Notes: a model not told the origin generated them from the sequence alone. Shown: positions 17,774 through 26,408, counted from the stretch's first letter. The stretch is 64,000 nt of DNA from DASSUW01 sp963835525 (GCA_963835525.1 CAWIFM010000002.1:85954-149953), one strand, 5' to 3'. A program made the numbers and translations.

Positions 17774-18609
17774 GCCCAGGCCCACTTCAGCGTGCGCCGC
17801 GCCATGACGGCGAGAGCGTGGCGGCGGTAGACCGCGCTGCCGCGCTGGTCGTCGATCGGCGACGCGGCCTCGGCCACCAGCTCGCCGAACCGCTGCGCCG
17901 TCTCGTCGTCGATCGCCCCGTGGCCGTCCCAGTCGAGCGCCTGGTCGATGAACGCCTCGGCGTCGCGCGCGCGGCGCGGGGTGGGGGCGGCCGAGCCGAT
18001 GCACGTGCCGACGCTGCGCTCCTCCTCGTCGATGGAGAGGGCGAACGAGCAGACCGCGATGACCATCGCGTTGCGCGTGCCGATCTTGCTGAACTGCTGC
18101 GAGCCGCGTGCGACCGGGATGTGGAAGGCGGCGATCAGCTCGTCGGGCTCGAGCACATTGCGCTTCGGACCCGTGATGAAGTCCTCGATGCCGATCTTCC
18201 GAGTGCCGCGCGTGGACGCCAGCTCGATCGTCGCGTGGCTCGCGTACAGCGGCGGCAGCGCGTCACCGGCGGGGGAGGAGGAGCCGAGGTTGCCGCCGAT
18301 CGTCCCGCGGTTGCGGATCTGCGGCGAGCCGACCGTGCGCGAGGCGATGGCCAGCCCCGGCAGCACGTCGCTCAGCTCGGCGATCGCGCGCGTGTATGTG
18401 ACGCCGGCGCCGACGCGCAGCATGCCGTCGTCGCGGTCATGCTCGGTCAGCGAGGTCACCCGCGTGAGGTCGAGGATCGCCTCGGGGCGGGCGCGGCCGA
18501 AGTTCATCTCCACCATCACGTCGGTCCCGCCCCACAACGGCATCGCCTCGGGGTGGGCCGCCTTGGCCTCGAGGGCCTCCTCCCACGTGGCCGGCTGCAG
18601 GAACTCCAT
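17770..18609 (-). CDS. Xanthine dehydrogenase FAD-binding subunit
   Basis: 279 residues. It is a PCMH-type FAD subunit of the CoxM/XdhB family: an N-terminal LWGGTDVMVEMNFG, the FAD-binding TVGSPQIRNRGTIGGNLGSSSPAGD region split over ~25 residues, a middle KRNVLEPDELI strand, and a C-terminal CO-dehydrogenase flavoprotein domain (GSAAPTPRRARDAEAFI). It accepts electrons from the 2Fe-2S clusters and reduces NAD+ or O2. It is the promoter-proximal gene of the operon FAD-FeS-oxoguanine deaminase-Mo subunit-80 aa protein-ade. Confidence 0.93.
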   Translation of the reverse strand: MEFLQPATWEEALEAKAAHPEAMPLWGGTDVMVEMNFGRARPEAILDLTRVTSLTEHDRDDGMLRVGAGVTYTRAIAELSDVLPGLAIASRTVGSPQIRNRGTIGGNLGSSSPAGDALPPLYASHATIELASTRGTRKIGIEDFITGPKRNVLEPDELIAAFHIPVARGSQQFSKIGTRNAMVIAVCSFALSIDEEERSVGTCIGSAAPTPRRARDAEAFIDQALDWDGHGAIDDETAQRFGELVAEAASPIDDQRGSAVYRRHALAVMARRTLKWAWA

Positions 18610-18632
18610 CCGGGCAGTCTATGCGCGAGTAA

Positions 18633-19364
18633 CTAGCCGCAGGCAAGCGCGGGATCGAGACCTGCAAGCTGCACGCCGACCACGTCCCGAGCCATGAAGC
18701 TGCGGCCGTCGCGCTGCAGGTACCAGAGCATCTCGTAGCGCCGCTGGGTCGTGCCGCCGCACGGCGTGCGGTCGACGGTGACGAGCGTGTGCCGCACGTT
18801 GCCGCCGGCCTCGACCCGCAGGTCCTCGACCCGCTGCGACAGCGTCGTCGCGTACCCGGCGCGCCACGTCTCGAAGCTCAGCGACCGCGCCTGCACCACC
18901 GGCCCGAGCCGGTTCCACGCCTGCCCGAAGCGGCCGGCGTCGAGCGCCGCGTAGAAGCGGTGCACGAACTGCGGCGCGGTCAACGGAGGCGCGGCCGGCG
19001 GGGCGGGCTTCTCGACCTCCTCGACGCGCGTCACGGGCGGAGCCTGCCGCGCGGCCACAGCCTGCGCCTTGTACGCGCGAACCTCGGCAGGCGCCGGGTC
19101 GCGGTACCCGTCGACGGCGAGCACCAGCGCCACGGCGGCCACGCCCGCGAGCGCCACCGCCGGCACCACCCGCGCCGTCGTGCCGACCACGAGCCCGCAC
19201 GCACACGCGGACGCGCCGGCCACCGCCACCCAGACGGCGGGGGCGGTGCCGGCCGCCGCCATCACGGCAAGCGCCACCGCCGCCCCGGCGAGGAGCGCGC
19301 CGAGCAGGCCGAAGGGCCGTGCGTCGAGGGTCCGCATCATCCAGATGAACCTCCCAAGCACCAC
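18633..19364 (-). CDS. Unknown membrane protein with C-terminal NTF2-like domain
   Basis: Up to 243 residues. Residues ~15-85 contain three hydrophobic segments (FGLLGALLAGAAVALAVMAA and following). A proline/alanine-rich linker (EKPAPPAAPPLTAP) leads to a soluble ~110-residue domain beginning FVHRFYAALDAGRFGQAWNRLGP, which looks like the NTF2-like domain found at the end of actinobacterial membrane-anchored proteins. A function cannot be assigned. ATGs at 19340 and 19337 are alternative starts. It stands alone between the XDH operon and the tRNA gene. Confidence 0.6.
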   Translation of the reverse strand: MVLGRFIWMMRTLDARPFGLLGALLAGAAVALAVMAAAGTAPAVWVAVAGASACACGLVVGTTARVVPAVALAGVAAVALVLAVDGYRDPAPAEVRAYKAQAVAARQAPPVTRVEEVEKPAPPAAPPLTAPQFVHRFYAALDAGRFGQAWNRLGPVVQARSLSFETWRAGYATTLSQRVEDLRVEAGGNVRHTLVTVDRTPCGGTTQRRYEMLWYLQRDGRSFMARDVVGVQLAGLDPALACG

Positions 19365-19455
19365 CGGTCCAAGTCCCTGACCAGAAGTCCAGTCCTGCTG
19401 GTTCGAACGCGGACAACGAACGCCCAGGCGACCGCTAGACTCGGCTCCGCGCCTG

Positions 19456-19528
19456 GTGGGCGTAGCTCAGTTGGTAGAGCTCCGGGTTGTGGTCCCGGCG
19501 GTCGCGGGTTCGAATCCCGTCGCTCACC
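19456..19528 (+). tRNA. tRNA-His (GTG anticodon)
   Basis: A cloverleaf folds fully. The acceptor GTGGGCG pairs with CGCTCAC, the D arm carries AGCTCAGTTGGTAGAGC, the anticodon stem CCGGG/CCCGG surrounds the loop TTGTGGT, and the T arm contains GGTTCGAATCC. The anticodon is GTG. Position -1 is an encoded G (19455) and the discriminator is C (19528), the special G-1:C73 pair unique to tRNA-His. The 3' CCA is not fully encoded (CCT follows). Confidence 0.95.
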
Positions 19529-19535
19529 CCTTACA

Positions 19536-19559
19536 GCAGCGTCCCGAAACGGACGCTGC
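19536..19559 (+). terminator. Hairpin after tRNA-His
   Basis: A perfect 9-bp inverted repeat GCAGCGTCC / GGACGCTGC with a six-base loop lies eight bases after the tRNA. No T-tract follows, so it may act as a terminator or 3' processing structure in this GC-rich setting. Confidence 0.5.
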
Positions 19560-19656
19560 GCCGCTGGCTGGCCGCCTAGGGCCTACCGATCTGGGTACAT
19601 CCGTGTTCATCGGTTCCGTACGCAGCTGAGACGGCCTTCGAGGCGGAGGAGTCCAA

Positions 19657-20982
19657 ATGGCAGCGCCAATTTCCCGTCGCACGTTCCTGACCACCGGCGC
19701 GGCCGCTGCTGGTGCTCTCTTACCCGGCGTCACCGCCTATGCCGGGCGTCACCCAAGCGACGGCGTGCGATTCACACTCGATGCGGAGGTGCTCGACGGT
19801 GGCGAGCAGGTCACCTCGATCACCCTCCACACCGCCCGGCTCGGCCGGATCGACCCGGCCAGCCTGACCACCGGCACCTTCAGGGTGCACGCCAAGGCGA
19901 CCAGCCCGATCCCCATCGCTGCCGGCGATCTGATCTTCAGTGAGTACGACCTCGACCGCGCGGTGACCGCTGTCCGGCTCGACCACTGGGGCAACATCGT
20001 GCTGGACCTGGCACACGGCGAGGGCCAGGTCGGCGGCGGCACCCTCGGCTACATCGTGAGCAAGGGCCGCAACGTCATGCTCGACCTCGTCTACACCATC
20101 ACTCAGACCGCCCCGATCGCCTTGCGCAACCGCCGCTCGATCACGATCAGGCGGTTCGCGCAAGGTCGGCTGTCGGATCCCGAAGTGGACGCCTTCAGCT
20201 ACCACGTCTCCCGCTCGGGCATGAACTACCGGCTGTACTCGCCCCGCCACGGCGGACGAGGCAGGCACCCTCTCGTCGTCTGGCTGCACGGCGGAGGTGA
20301 GGGCGGCTCGCTGCCCGATCACTACTACGACAACGAGACGCCGTTGCGGGCCAACCGCGGTGCGCTCGGCTTCGCCACGCGGGAGGCACAACGGATCTTC
20401 GACGGGGCCTATGTCGTGGCCCCGCAGAGCACCTCGTACTGGATCGAGGACGGACCCCGCTTCGCGCCGCTCATCCGCGAGATCATCGGCAACCTCGTCC
20501 GCCGGTATCCGATCGACCGCGAGCGGATCTACGTCGCCGGCTGCAGCAACGGCGGCTACATGACCATGGAGATGACTTCGATCTACCGTCACCTGTTCGC
20601 TGCGGCCGTGCCGATCTGCGGCGTTGTCGAGTCCCTCGAGCCAGGCGGCCCACCGCTGCTCACCGACGCCGAGCTGAGGGAGATCGACACCCCGACATGG
20701 CTCGTCACCTCGCGCGACGACCCGGTCGTGCCACCGGAGCCCAACACCATCCACGCCCACGACCTCATTCCCGGCTCCTTGATGACCCTCTACGACCACG
20801 TCATCTGGAACGGCCACCAGTTCAGCGGCCACTGGTCGTGGATCTACGTCGCCCGCAACGACCCGGCCATCAACGGCACGCACATCTGGCAGTGGATGGC
20901 CGACCAACGCGCTGACCTACCCGGCGGGGCCGCGGGCGGCCCCGCCGAGCCGAGCGGTCAGTACCGCACGCTGTCGAGGTAG
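19657..20982 (+). CDS. Tat-exported esterase/peptidase of the alpha/beta-hydrolase fold (COG4099/PHB-depolymerase-like)
   Basis: 441 residues behind a GGAGG site. The N terminus is a twin-arginine signal (ISRRTFLTTGAAAAGALLPG). Residues ~35-185 form an Ig-like beta domain, as in esterases carrying an N-terminal Ig module. The hydrolase domain starts at MNYRLYSPRHGG and has LVVWLHGGGEGG (oxyanion region), the nucleophile elbow GCSNGGYMTME (catalytic Ser), TSRDDPVVPPEP (acid) and WNGHQFSGHWSW (His). It probably cleaves an extracellular ester or carbohydrate ester; the substrate is unknown. Its end overlaps the convergent sugar-isomerase-like gene by 25 bases. Confidence 0.85.
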   Translation: MAAPISRRTFLTTGAAAAGALLPGVTAYAGRHPSDGVRFTLDAEVLDGGEQVTSITLHTARLGRIDPASLTTGTFRVHAKATSPIPIAAGDLIFSEYDLDRAVTAVRLDHWGNIVLDLAHGEGQVGGGTLGYIVSKGRNVMLDLVYTITQTAPIALRNRRSITIRRFAQGRLSDPEVDAFSYHVSRSGMNYRLYSPRHGGRGRHPLVVWLHGGGEGGSLPDHYYDNETPLRANRGALGFATREAQRIFDGAYVVAPQSTSYWIEDGPRFAPLIREIIGNLVRRYPIDRERIYVAGCSNGGYMTMEMTSIYRHLFAAAVPICGVVESLEPGGPPLLTDAELREIDTPTWLVTSRDDPVVPPEPNTIHAHDLIPGSLMTLYDHVIWNGHQFSGHWSWIYVARNDPAINGTHIWQWMADQRADLPGGAAGGPAEPSGQYRTLSR

Positions 20983-21935
20983 TCGAAGCCCGCCTGCGCG
21001 GAGGCGAACGGGTCGAAGGTCGGATCGCCGAACGGCGGATCCTGCTCGTAGATGTACAACTTCACATAGCCCTCGGCCGCCCGCAGGATCGGCTCGAAGA
21101 CCATCTCGCCGTCACCCATCGGAACAGGCGTGGCGTTGGCCGGATCGGCGACGTTGATCCCGTCCTTGACGTGCAGGGCGAAGATGCGGTCGCCGTAGCG
21201 GTTGAGGAGGGCGACGGGGTCGGCGCCGCCGTCGGTCGCCCACAGGACGTCGAGCTGGAATGCCACGTAGCGCGGGTCCGTGTTCTCGACGAGGATCTGC
21301 CAGGCGCTCTTCATCTGGCCGGTGACCGGGTCCGCGTACTGCGTGCGGAACTCCTGCTGGTGGTTGTGGCCGTAGAACTTGCCGGTGCCGTTGCGCACCG
21401 AGCGCCGGCCGAGCTCGTTCATCACGATGGCGGTGGCGAGCGTGTTCTCGTAGCCGTTGTTGTTGGCCGGCGGGTTCGTCGGAGAGATCCCCGGCGTCGG
21501 GAACCCGCCCGAGCCGACGTTCTTCTGGCGCAGCGTCTTGGAGTCCGCCAGCGTCTGGGCGAAGTTGGTGATCGAGACGTCACCGTGGCGCGACGGCGCC
21601 TTGAGGTGGTACTTGTCGAGCAGCGCCTTGAACTGCGCCGCCGTCCGGCCGTTGAACGTGAACGGCTCCACGTTGCGGTAGCCCATCTCGCTCAGGCGTC
21701 GCAGGACCTCCTCGGCCCTGGCCTGCGTGGCCGCGTCGGTGCCGAAGCCCACGTAGGCGGCGAAGTTCCACAGCTGGATCGAGATCTCGTCGTCCGTGAT
21801 GCTGTGACTGTTCCCGGGTGGGCCGTCGTTCTGCTGACTGCTGGTCGCCGAGGCGGCGACGAACGCGCCGCTGATCGCCACCAGGACCGCGGTGGAGACG
21901 AGCATCGCCAGCAGCCTGCGGGAGATGTGAGACAT
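20958..21935 (-). CDS. Exported sugar phosphate isomerase/epimerase-like TIM-barrel protein (copy 2)
   Basis: 325 residues. An N-terminal hydrophobic signal segment (LLAMLVSTAVLVAISGAFVAASA) is followed by a xylose-isomerase-like TIM barrel (PF01261): SIQLWNFAAYVGFG, EMGYRNVEPFTFNG, FYGHNHQQEF, YVAFQLDVLWATDGGADP and FALHVKDGI, which carry the metal-coordinating Glu/Asp/His set. Family members epimerise or isomerise sugars, or dehydrate keto-sugars, usually in the cytoplasm; this one appears exported. It lies 3 bases after its paralogue (21939-22940), so they form one transcript. Confidence 0.83.
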   Translation of the reverse strand: MSHISRRLLAMLVSTAVLVAISGAFVAASATSSQQNDGPPGNSHSITDDEISIQLWNFAAYVGFGTDAATQARAEEVLRRLSEMGYRNVEPFTFNGRTAAQFKALLDKYHLKAPSRHGDVSITNFAQTLADSKTLRQKNVGSGGFPTPGISPTNPPANNNGYENTLATAIVMNELGRRSVRNGTGKFYGHNHQQEFRTQYADPVTGQMKSAWQILVENTDPRYVAFQLDVLWATDGGADPVALLNRYGDRIFALHVKDGINVADPANATPVPMGDGEMVFEPILRAAEGYVKLYIYEQDPPFGDPTFDPFASAQAGFDYLDSVRY

Positions 21936-21938
21936 GAG

Positions 21939-22940
21939 TCAGTGCCCCCTTCCGCCGCGCCGCTCGCGCAGCCCGGCGACGTAGTCGTAGCTGCGCTCGG
22001 CGGTGCTGAACGAGCCCGCCGGGTTGCGCACCGGATCGGGCGCGGTGTCGCGCTCGATGACGTAGTGATGGTCGCCGGTGTCGAGGCCGGCGAAGAACGG
22101 CTCGAAGGCGATGTCGCCGTCGCCGACGTCGGTCATGTCCCAGTCGAAGAACTGGCCGGTGACCGCCGGGACGTTGCTGTAGTCGATCCCGTCCTTGACG
22201 TGGAAGAGCGGGAAGCGCTCGGGCATGTTCCACGGGTACTCGTACGGCCTGACGCCGGGGAAGCGCGACTGGCCGACGTGCGACCAGAAGATCTCGAACT
22301 CGAAGAACACCAGCCTGGGGTCGGTCTCCTCGAGCAGGACGTCGTAGAGCCGGGTGTCGCCCTCGAGGGCGTACTCCTCGGAGTGGTGGTGGTGGTAGAA
22401 GCGCATGCCGCGCGCGCGGGCGGCGGCGCCGAAGCGGTTGAAGTCCTCCGCGGCGCGGCGGTAGCCTTCGACCGTCTCGCCGTAGCGCTGGCCGGGGCGG
22501 CTCGCCGTCCCGATGTACGGCAGGCCGATCTCGTCGGCGTCCTCGAGCACCTGGTCGAGCTGGGTCACGAACGAGTAGGCCGTCGGGTCGGCCGAGTAGT
22601 AGTTGACGTGGCTGCCGATGCCGCGCAGGCCGTACCGGCGCAGCAGGCGCCGCAGCTCGTCGTTGGTCCAGCGGCGGCCCTGAGCGGTGTAGCCGGCGAA
22701 CTCGATCTCCCGATAGCCGATGTCGCTCAGGCGATCGAAGACCGCCTCGAACCCGAGGCTTGCCACCTGGTCGCGCACCGTGAACAGCTGGATGCCGATG
22801 CGATCGCGCGGCAGCAGCCGGTCACCCCCCCGGCCACCGTGGCCCGAGGCGCCGGGCACGAACGGCCCCAGGCTCGCGGCGGCGGCCGCCCCGGTGGCGG
22901 CGCCGACGAAGCCGCGGCGGTTGAGCTTCTTCCCATCCAT
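21939..22940 (-). CDS. Exported sugar phosphate isomerase/epimerase-like TIM-barrel protein (copy 1, Tat signal)
   Basis: 333 residues with a twin-arginine leader (LNRRGFVGAATGAAAAASLGPF). The barrel follows: GIQLFTVRDQVASLGFEAVF, IGYREIEFAGYTAQG, GIGSHVNYYSAD, FYHHHHSEEYALEGDTRLYDVLLEETDP, VFFEFEIFWSHVGQ, LFHVKDGIDYS. The His/Glu/Asp positions for a divalent metal are kept. It is a clear paralogue of the gene 3 bases downstream, probably from tandem duplication. A 15-bp hairpin separates it from the glucose/sorbosone dehydrogenase gene upstream in the same direction. Confidence 0.85.
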   Translation of the reverse strand: MDGKKLNRRGFVGAATGAAAAASLGPFVPGASGHGGRGGDRLLPRDRIGIQLFTVRDQVASLGFEAVFDRLSDIGYREIEFAGYTAQGRRWTNDELRRLLRRYGLRGIGSHVNYYSADPTAYSFVTQLDQVLEDADEIGLPYIGTASRPGQRYGETVEGYRRAAEDFNRFGAAARARGMRFYHHHHSEEYALEGDTRLYDVLLEETDPRLVFFEFEIFWSHVGQSRFPGVRPYEYPWNMPERFPLFHVKDGIDYSNVPAVTGQFFDWDMTDVGDGDIAFEPFFAGLDTGDHHYVIERDTAPDPVRNPAGSFSTAERSYDYVAGLRERRGGRGH

Positions 22941-22966
22941 GAATCCCCCTCTCGTCGTGAACAGCG

Positions 22967-23000
22967 CCGAGGGGGCGCCGCCGGAGCGGCGCCCCCTCGG
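22967..23000 (-). terminator. Strong GC hairpin between the dehydrogenase and isomerase genes
   Basis: A perfect 15-bp inverted repeat (CCGAGGGGGCGCCGC paired with GCGGCGCCCCCTCGG, four-base loop CGGA) starts 12 bases after the dehydrogenase stop on the minus strand. There is no T-run. The stem is strong enough to end or attenuate transcription, or to protect the 3' end of the upstream message. Confidence 0.65.
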
Positions 23001-23011
23001 GCCGGGTGGGC

Positions 23012-25171
23012 CTACGGCCGCAGGACCACCTCATCCGTGCCCTGCTGCGGCGTCTCGCCGCCGCCGGGCAGGTCGGTGTAGGTCGCCACGAAGACCGCGG
23101 CGAGGTTGCTCGCTCCGGCGTGCCCTGTGTCGAGCGGGACCGAGATGTCGCCCTCGCAGCCGGCGGTCGAGCTCTGCGGGTGCCCGTGCTGGTCGTGGCC
23201 GAGGATGTAGGCCACGCTCACGCGCGCGCAGTCGACCGGCTGATCGTCGGTCACGGTGACCGTGAAGTGGACCGTGTCGCCGAAGTTGAACGGCGGCGTG
23301 GTCGAGGCCACGGTGAGGTTGACCACCGGGGCCTGGTTGCCGATGACGATCCGCACGGAGTTCGAGGCCGAGCGGCCCGTCGAGTCGGTCACTCGCAGCG
23401 TGGCCTCGAAGATGCCGCGCTGCGTGTAGGTGAACGTCGGGTTCGCCACACGCGAGTCGACGGTGCCGTTGGCGTCGAAGTCCCACGCGTAGGCGAGGTT
23501 GTCGCCGTCCGGGTCCTCGGTGCCCGCGCTGGAGAACCGCACGAGGAGCGGTGGCGCGGTCGCGGACGTCGGGGTCGCCGACACCTGGACGACCGGCGTG
23601 TACTCGCCGCCGCGCACGAAGTCGATGCGCGACAGCTGCGCCTCCGGGAGCTCGGCGAAGAACCCGTCGCCGTACTCGAGCGTGTAGAGCGCGCCGTCCG
23701 GGCCGAACTCCGCGTCCATCGGGTTGTCCTGGACGATGTTCGGGCTAGCGCTCTCGGGGCCGCCGAACAGGTGGTGCATCGCCGCGAGAGTTCCTCCGTT
23801 CGGGCGGTTGAGCTCGAACACCTTGAAGTAGTCGCGCGTCCACTCGTAGAACAGCGGGTGCCCCTCGAACACGCGAGGGAACCGGAACGCCGACCGGTTC
23901 TCGGTGTCGAAGTCGTACGCCGGCCCGCCCATCGGACCGATGCCGTCGCCGCCGCGCATGTTGAGCAGCTCGGGGAAGAGCCCCTCGTCGCCGGCCGGAT
24001 AGCTGTACCAGACGTCAGGCCACTCGACCTGCGGGATCTGGCGCAGGCCGGTGTTGTTCGCCGAGTCGTTCGTCGGCCGGAAGCAGTTGTACTCATCGCC
24101 CGACTGCGGCGCGTTCGGCGTGAAGTCGAAGTCGACGTACGGCTTGTCCGGCGTGGCGCAGAACGGCCAGCCGTAGTTCACCGGACGGCGGACGAGCATC
24201 CAGCGGCCCTGACCGGCCGGTCCACGCGCCGGGTCGGCCGCGTTGGCGTCCGGCGAGTAGTCGCCGACGTAGACGTCGCCGTTGTTGCGGTTGACCGCGA
24301 ACCGGAACGGGTTGCGGAAGCCCATGGCGTAGATCTCGGGCTTCGTCCGCGCCGTGCCCGGGCGGAACAGGTTCCCGGACGGGATCGAGTAGCCGCCGCC
24401 GGTCCTCAGGCGGACGCGCAGGAGCTTGCCGCGCAGGTCGTTCGTGTTGCCCGACGTGCGGCGGGCATCGAACGCGGGATTGCGGTTCGCGCGGTCGTCG
24501 AGCGGCGAGTAGCCGGACGACTGGAACGGGTTCGTGTCATCACCGGTCGACAGGAACAGGTTCCCGTCGCCGTCGAAGTCGATCTGGCCGCCGACGTGGC
24601 AGCAGAGCCCGCGATCGGCCGGCACCCGGATGATCTCCTGCTCGCTCGAGACGTCCAGCCGGCCGCTCTGGAACTTGAAGCGCGACAGCAGCAGGTAGCT
24701 GGTCTGCGCGTTCGCGGCGAACAGGGCCAGGCGCGCCCGGTCCTCCGGCGTGTTCAGCGTCTCGGGGGCGTCGCCCTCGTTGATCCCCGTGCCCACCACG
24801 TCGGTCGGCGTGTTCAGCCGAGGCGAGTAGTACAGGTAGACCCAATGGTTCTCTTCGAAGTTCGGGTCGATCGCGATGCCCTGCAGGCCCTCCTCGTCGT
24901 GCTGGTACAGCCCGCGCGGATTCTGGGCCGTGTCGGCCATGTTGATGACGAGCGTGTTGAGGCCGTTCCGCGGGTTGTGGATCCGCACCTGGCCGGTGCG
25001 CGCCGTGTGGAGCACACGGCCATCCGGGAGCACCGCGAGGCTCATCGGCTCGCCCGGACGGTCGTTGAGCAGCACCTTCTGGAACCGCGACTGGTCCGGG
25101 AAATCCTGTGCCGCGGCCGCGGCCGGCAGTGCGAGCAGCGCCACGCAGGCGCACAAAGCTGCCCTTCTCAT
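23012..25171 (-). CDS. Secreted glucose/sorbosone dehydrogenase-like protein with PKD domain
   Basis: 719 residues. A Sec signal (ALCACVALLALPAAAAAQ) precedes a soluble-quinoprotein-type beta-propeller (GSDH, PF07995, residues ~25-480). Landmarks are AVLPDGRVLHTARTGQ, GLQGIAIDPNFEENHWVYLYYSP, HVGGQIDFDGDGNLFLSTGDD, KPEIYAMGFRNPFRFAVN and FGPDGALYTLEYGDGF. A PKD domain follows (residues ~510-600: PLLVRFSSAGTEDPDGDNLAYAWDFDANG), then a C-terminal beta domain with DQPVDCARVSVAYILGHDQHGH. The architecture matches secreted PQQ-type sugar oxidases. It probably oxidises an extracellular carbohydrate; whether PQQ is used cannot be seen from the sequence. A palindromic operator-like site lies upstream at 25326. 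Confidence 0.85.
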   Translation of the reverse strand: MRRAALCACVALLALPAAAAAQDFPDQSRFQKVLLNDRPGEPMSLAVLPDGRVLHTARTGQVRIHNPRNGLNTLVINMADTAQNPRGLYQHDEEGLQGIAIDPNFEENHWVYLYYSPRLNTPTDVVGTGINEGDAPETLNTPEDRARLALFAANAQTSYLLLSRFKFQSGRLDVSSEQEIIRVPADRGLCCHVGGQIDFDGDGNLFLSTGDDTNPFQSSGYSPLDDRANRNPAFDARRTSGNTNDLRGKLLRVRLRTGGGYSIPSGNLFRPGTARTKPEIYAMGFRNPFRFAVNRNNGDVYVGDYSPDANAADPARGPAGQGRWMLVRRPVNYGWPFCATPDKPYVDFDFTPNAPQSGDEYNCFRPTNDSANNTGLRQIPQVEWPDVWYSYPAGDEGLFPELLNMRGGDGIGPMGGPAYDFDTENRSAFRFPRVFEGHPLFYEWTRDYFKVFELNRPNGGTLAAMHHLFGGPESASPNIVQDNPMDAEFGPDGALYTLEYGDGFFAELPEAQLSRIDFVRGGEYTPVVQVSATPTSATAPPLLVRFSSAGTEDPDGDNLAYAWDFDANGTVDSRVANPTFTYTQRGIFEATLRVTDSTGRSASNSVRIVIGNQAPVVNLTVASTTPPFNFGDTVHFTVTVTDDQPVDCARVSVAYILGHDQHGHPQSSTAGCEGDISVPLDTGHAGASNLAAVFVATYTDLPGGGETPQQGTDEVVLRP

Positions 25172-25325
25172 TCGATCGACCTCCCCCTCGGGTCAAAGTG
25201 CTCGGACGGGATCGGCGACGGCACGTGCCGGCGCTTCGCGTCCCGAGGCGCGCGTCGAACTGCCACTACGGAACCAGGGCCCCGCCGGGGGGCTGCGAGC
25301 CGCCATCTCTTCTCCCCACTGATCG

Positions 25326-25341
25326 CGTGCCAAATGGCACG
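25326..25341. promoter_or_regulatory. Operator-like palindrome upstream of the glucose/sorbosone dehydrogenase gene
   Basis: CGTGCCA-AA-TGGCACG, 7-base arms and a 2-base centre, lies ~155 bases upstream of the dehydrogenase start in a 236-bp gap with no gene. Its size and half-site resemble LacI- or ROK-type operators. The rest of this gap shows only the GAGG ribosome site of the dehydrogenase. Confidence 0.5.
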
Positions 25342-25407
25342 AACTCGGGCCGACGTTACCCAGGCAAACGTCGCTCAGAGCGCACTGTTAGGAATCCTTG
25401 ACATGGC

Positions 25408-26367
25408 TTACGCGACCTCGAGCGCGTAGCCCACGCCGCGTCGCGTCACCACCAGCTCGGGCCTCGACGGCTCACGCTCGATCTTGCGGCGCAGGTTCCA
25501 GATGTGCGCGTCGCACGCGCGCTCGCCGCCCACGTAGTCGGTCTGCCAGAGGTGCCGGAGGATCTCGCCCCGGGTGCGCGGGCGGCCCGGCACCTCCGCC
25601 AGGAACATCAGGAGCCGGATCTCGGTCGGCGTCAGGTGGGCGGAGCGGCCGTCGACCTCGATCTCGAGCTGCTCGAGGTCGATCCGCATCCGCCCGACGC
25701 GAAGCCGCGCCGCGGCGCCATGCAGGGCGACCTTCCGGCGGCGAAGGATCTCGCGGACGTGCGACCGGTCGGCCAGGAGCCGTATCCGCTCCACCGCCAG
25801 AGCGCAGAGGCCGGCCAGGATGTTGAGGAAGGCGACGTCGTCGGCCGAGAAGCCGTTGTCCCCCGGGCGGCCGACGACGATGACGCCGAGCGGGCCTTCG
25901 GTCGCCGGGAGCGGCAGAGCTGCGACCGACTCGGTGCCGGGCCGCAGCGCACACACGGCGTGATGTGGTTGCTTCCCGCGGGCGTCCGGCTGCGATGGCT
26001 GGTACATCGGCTGCCCGGACCGGGCCACCTGGGCGATGGGACTCGGTCCGTCGAGGGGAATCGAGGTCAGCCGCTGCCGAGCCTCGGGGCGCGGGCCGCC
26101 GCCGTACGCGGTCCGGAGGTGGCGGCCGTCCTGCTCGGTGATCGCTACGACGAGCAGCTCCGCGCCGAGGCCCGCTCTCGCGGCAGCGCCCGCGACAGAC
26201 GCGAGCCGCTCGACCTCTCGGAGCTGCGTGAGTTCGGCGGCGGCCGTGTGCAGAGCCTTGAGCTGGGTGGTGAGCCCGGCCCCCAACGGCTGGGCAGCGC
26301 GTTCGCCATCAACCGGCTCGGTGGTGTCTCGTACCTGAAATCTGCTTGCTGCTGCAACTTCCCCCAT
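25408..26367 (-). CDS. GAF-domain transcriptional regulator with OmpR-type winged helix
   Basis: 319 residues from ATG 26367. Residues ~15-190 contain a coiled-coil start (LKALHTAAAELTQLREVERLASVAG) and a GAF domain ending FLNILAGLCALAVERIRLL. The C-terminal ~90 residues are an OmpR/PhoB winged helix: LEIEVDGRSAHLTPTEIRLLMFLAEVPGRPRTRGEILRHLW, then ACDAHIWNLRRKIE and VTRRGVGYAL. There is no receiver domain, so it is not a classical response regulator; the GAF domain probably senses a small ligand. It is divergent from the ROK gene. A TTGACA-N17-TACGCT promoter ends six bases before its ATG, suggesting leaderless translation. Confidence 0.82.
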   Translation of the reverse strand: MGEVAAASRFQVRDTTEPVDGERAAQPLGAGLTTQLKALHTAAAELTQLREVERLASVAGAAARAGLGAELLVVAITEQDGRHLRTAYGGGPRPEARQRLTSIPLDGPSPIAQVARSGQPMYQPSQPDARGKQPHHAVCALRPGTESVAALPLPATEGPLGVIVVGRPGDNGFSADDVAFLNILAGLCALAVERIRLLADRSHVREILRRRKVALHGAAARLRVGRMRIDLEQLEIEVDGRSAHLTPTEIRLLMFLAEVPGRPRTRGEILRHLWQTDYVGGERACDAHIWNLRRKIEREPSRPELVVTRRGVGYALEVA

Positions 26368-26373
26368 TCGGCA

Positions 26374-26408
26374 AGCGTAACCAGACTTTTGGGTGTTGTC
26401 AAGCAAAA
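26374..26408 (-). promoter_or_regulatory. Promoter of the GAF-winged-helix regulator gene
   Basis: On the minus strand TTGACA, 17 bases, TACGCT, six bases, ATG (26367). The block TTTTGCTTGACA-N8-AAGTCTG is repeated, in the other orientation, at the promoter of the Gfo/Idh/MocA gene at 27742-27768. An adjoining palindrome AAAAGC-TGATAG-GCTTTT (26405-26422) lies on the ROK side. Confidence 0.65.

Noticed and set aside
25393..25420. TTGACA on the plus strand just past the regulator gene's stop
   Set aside because: No -10 at the right distance and no plus-strand gene downstream.
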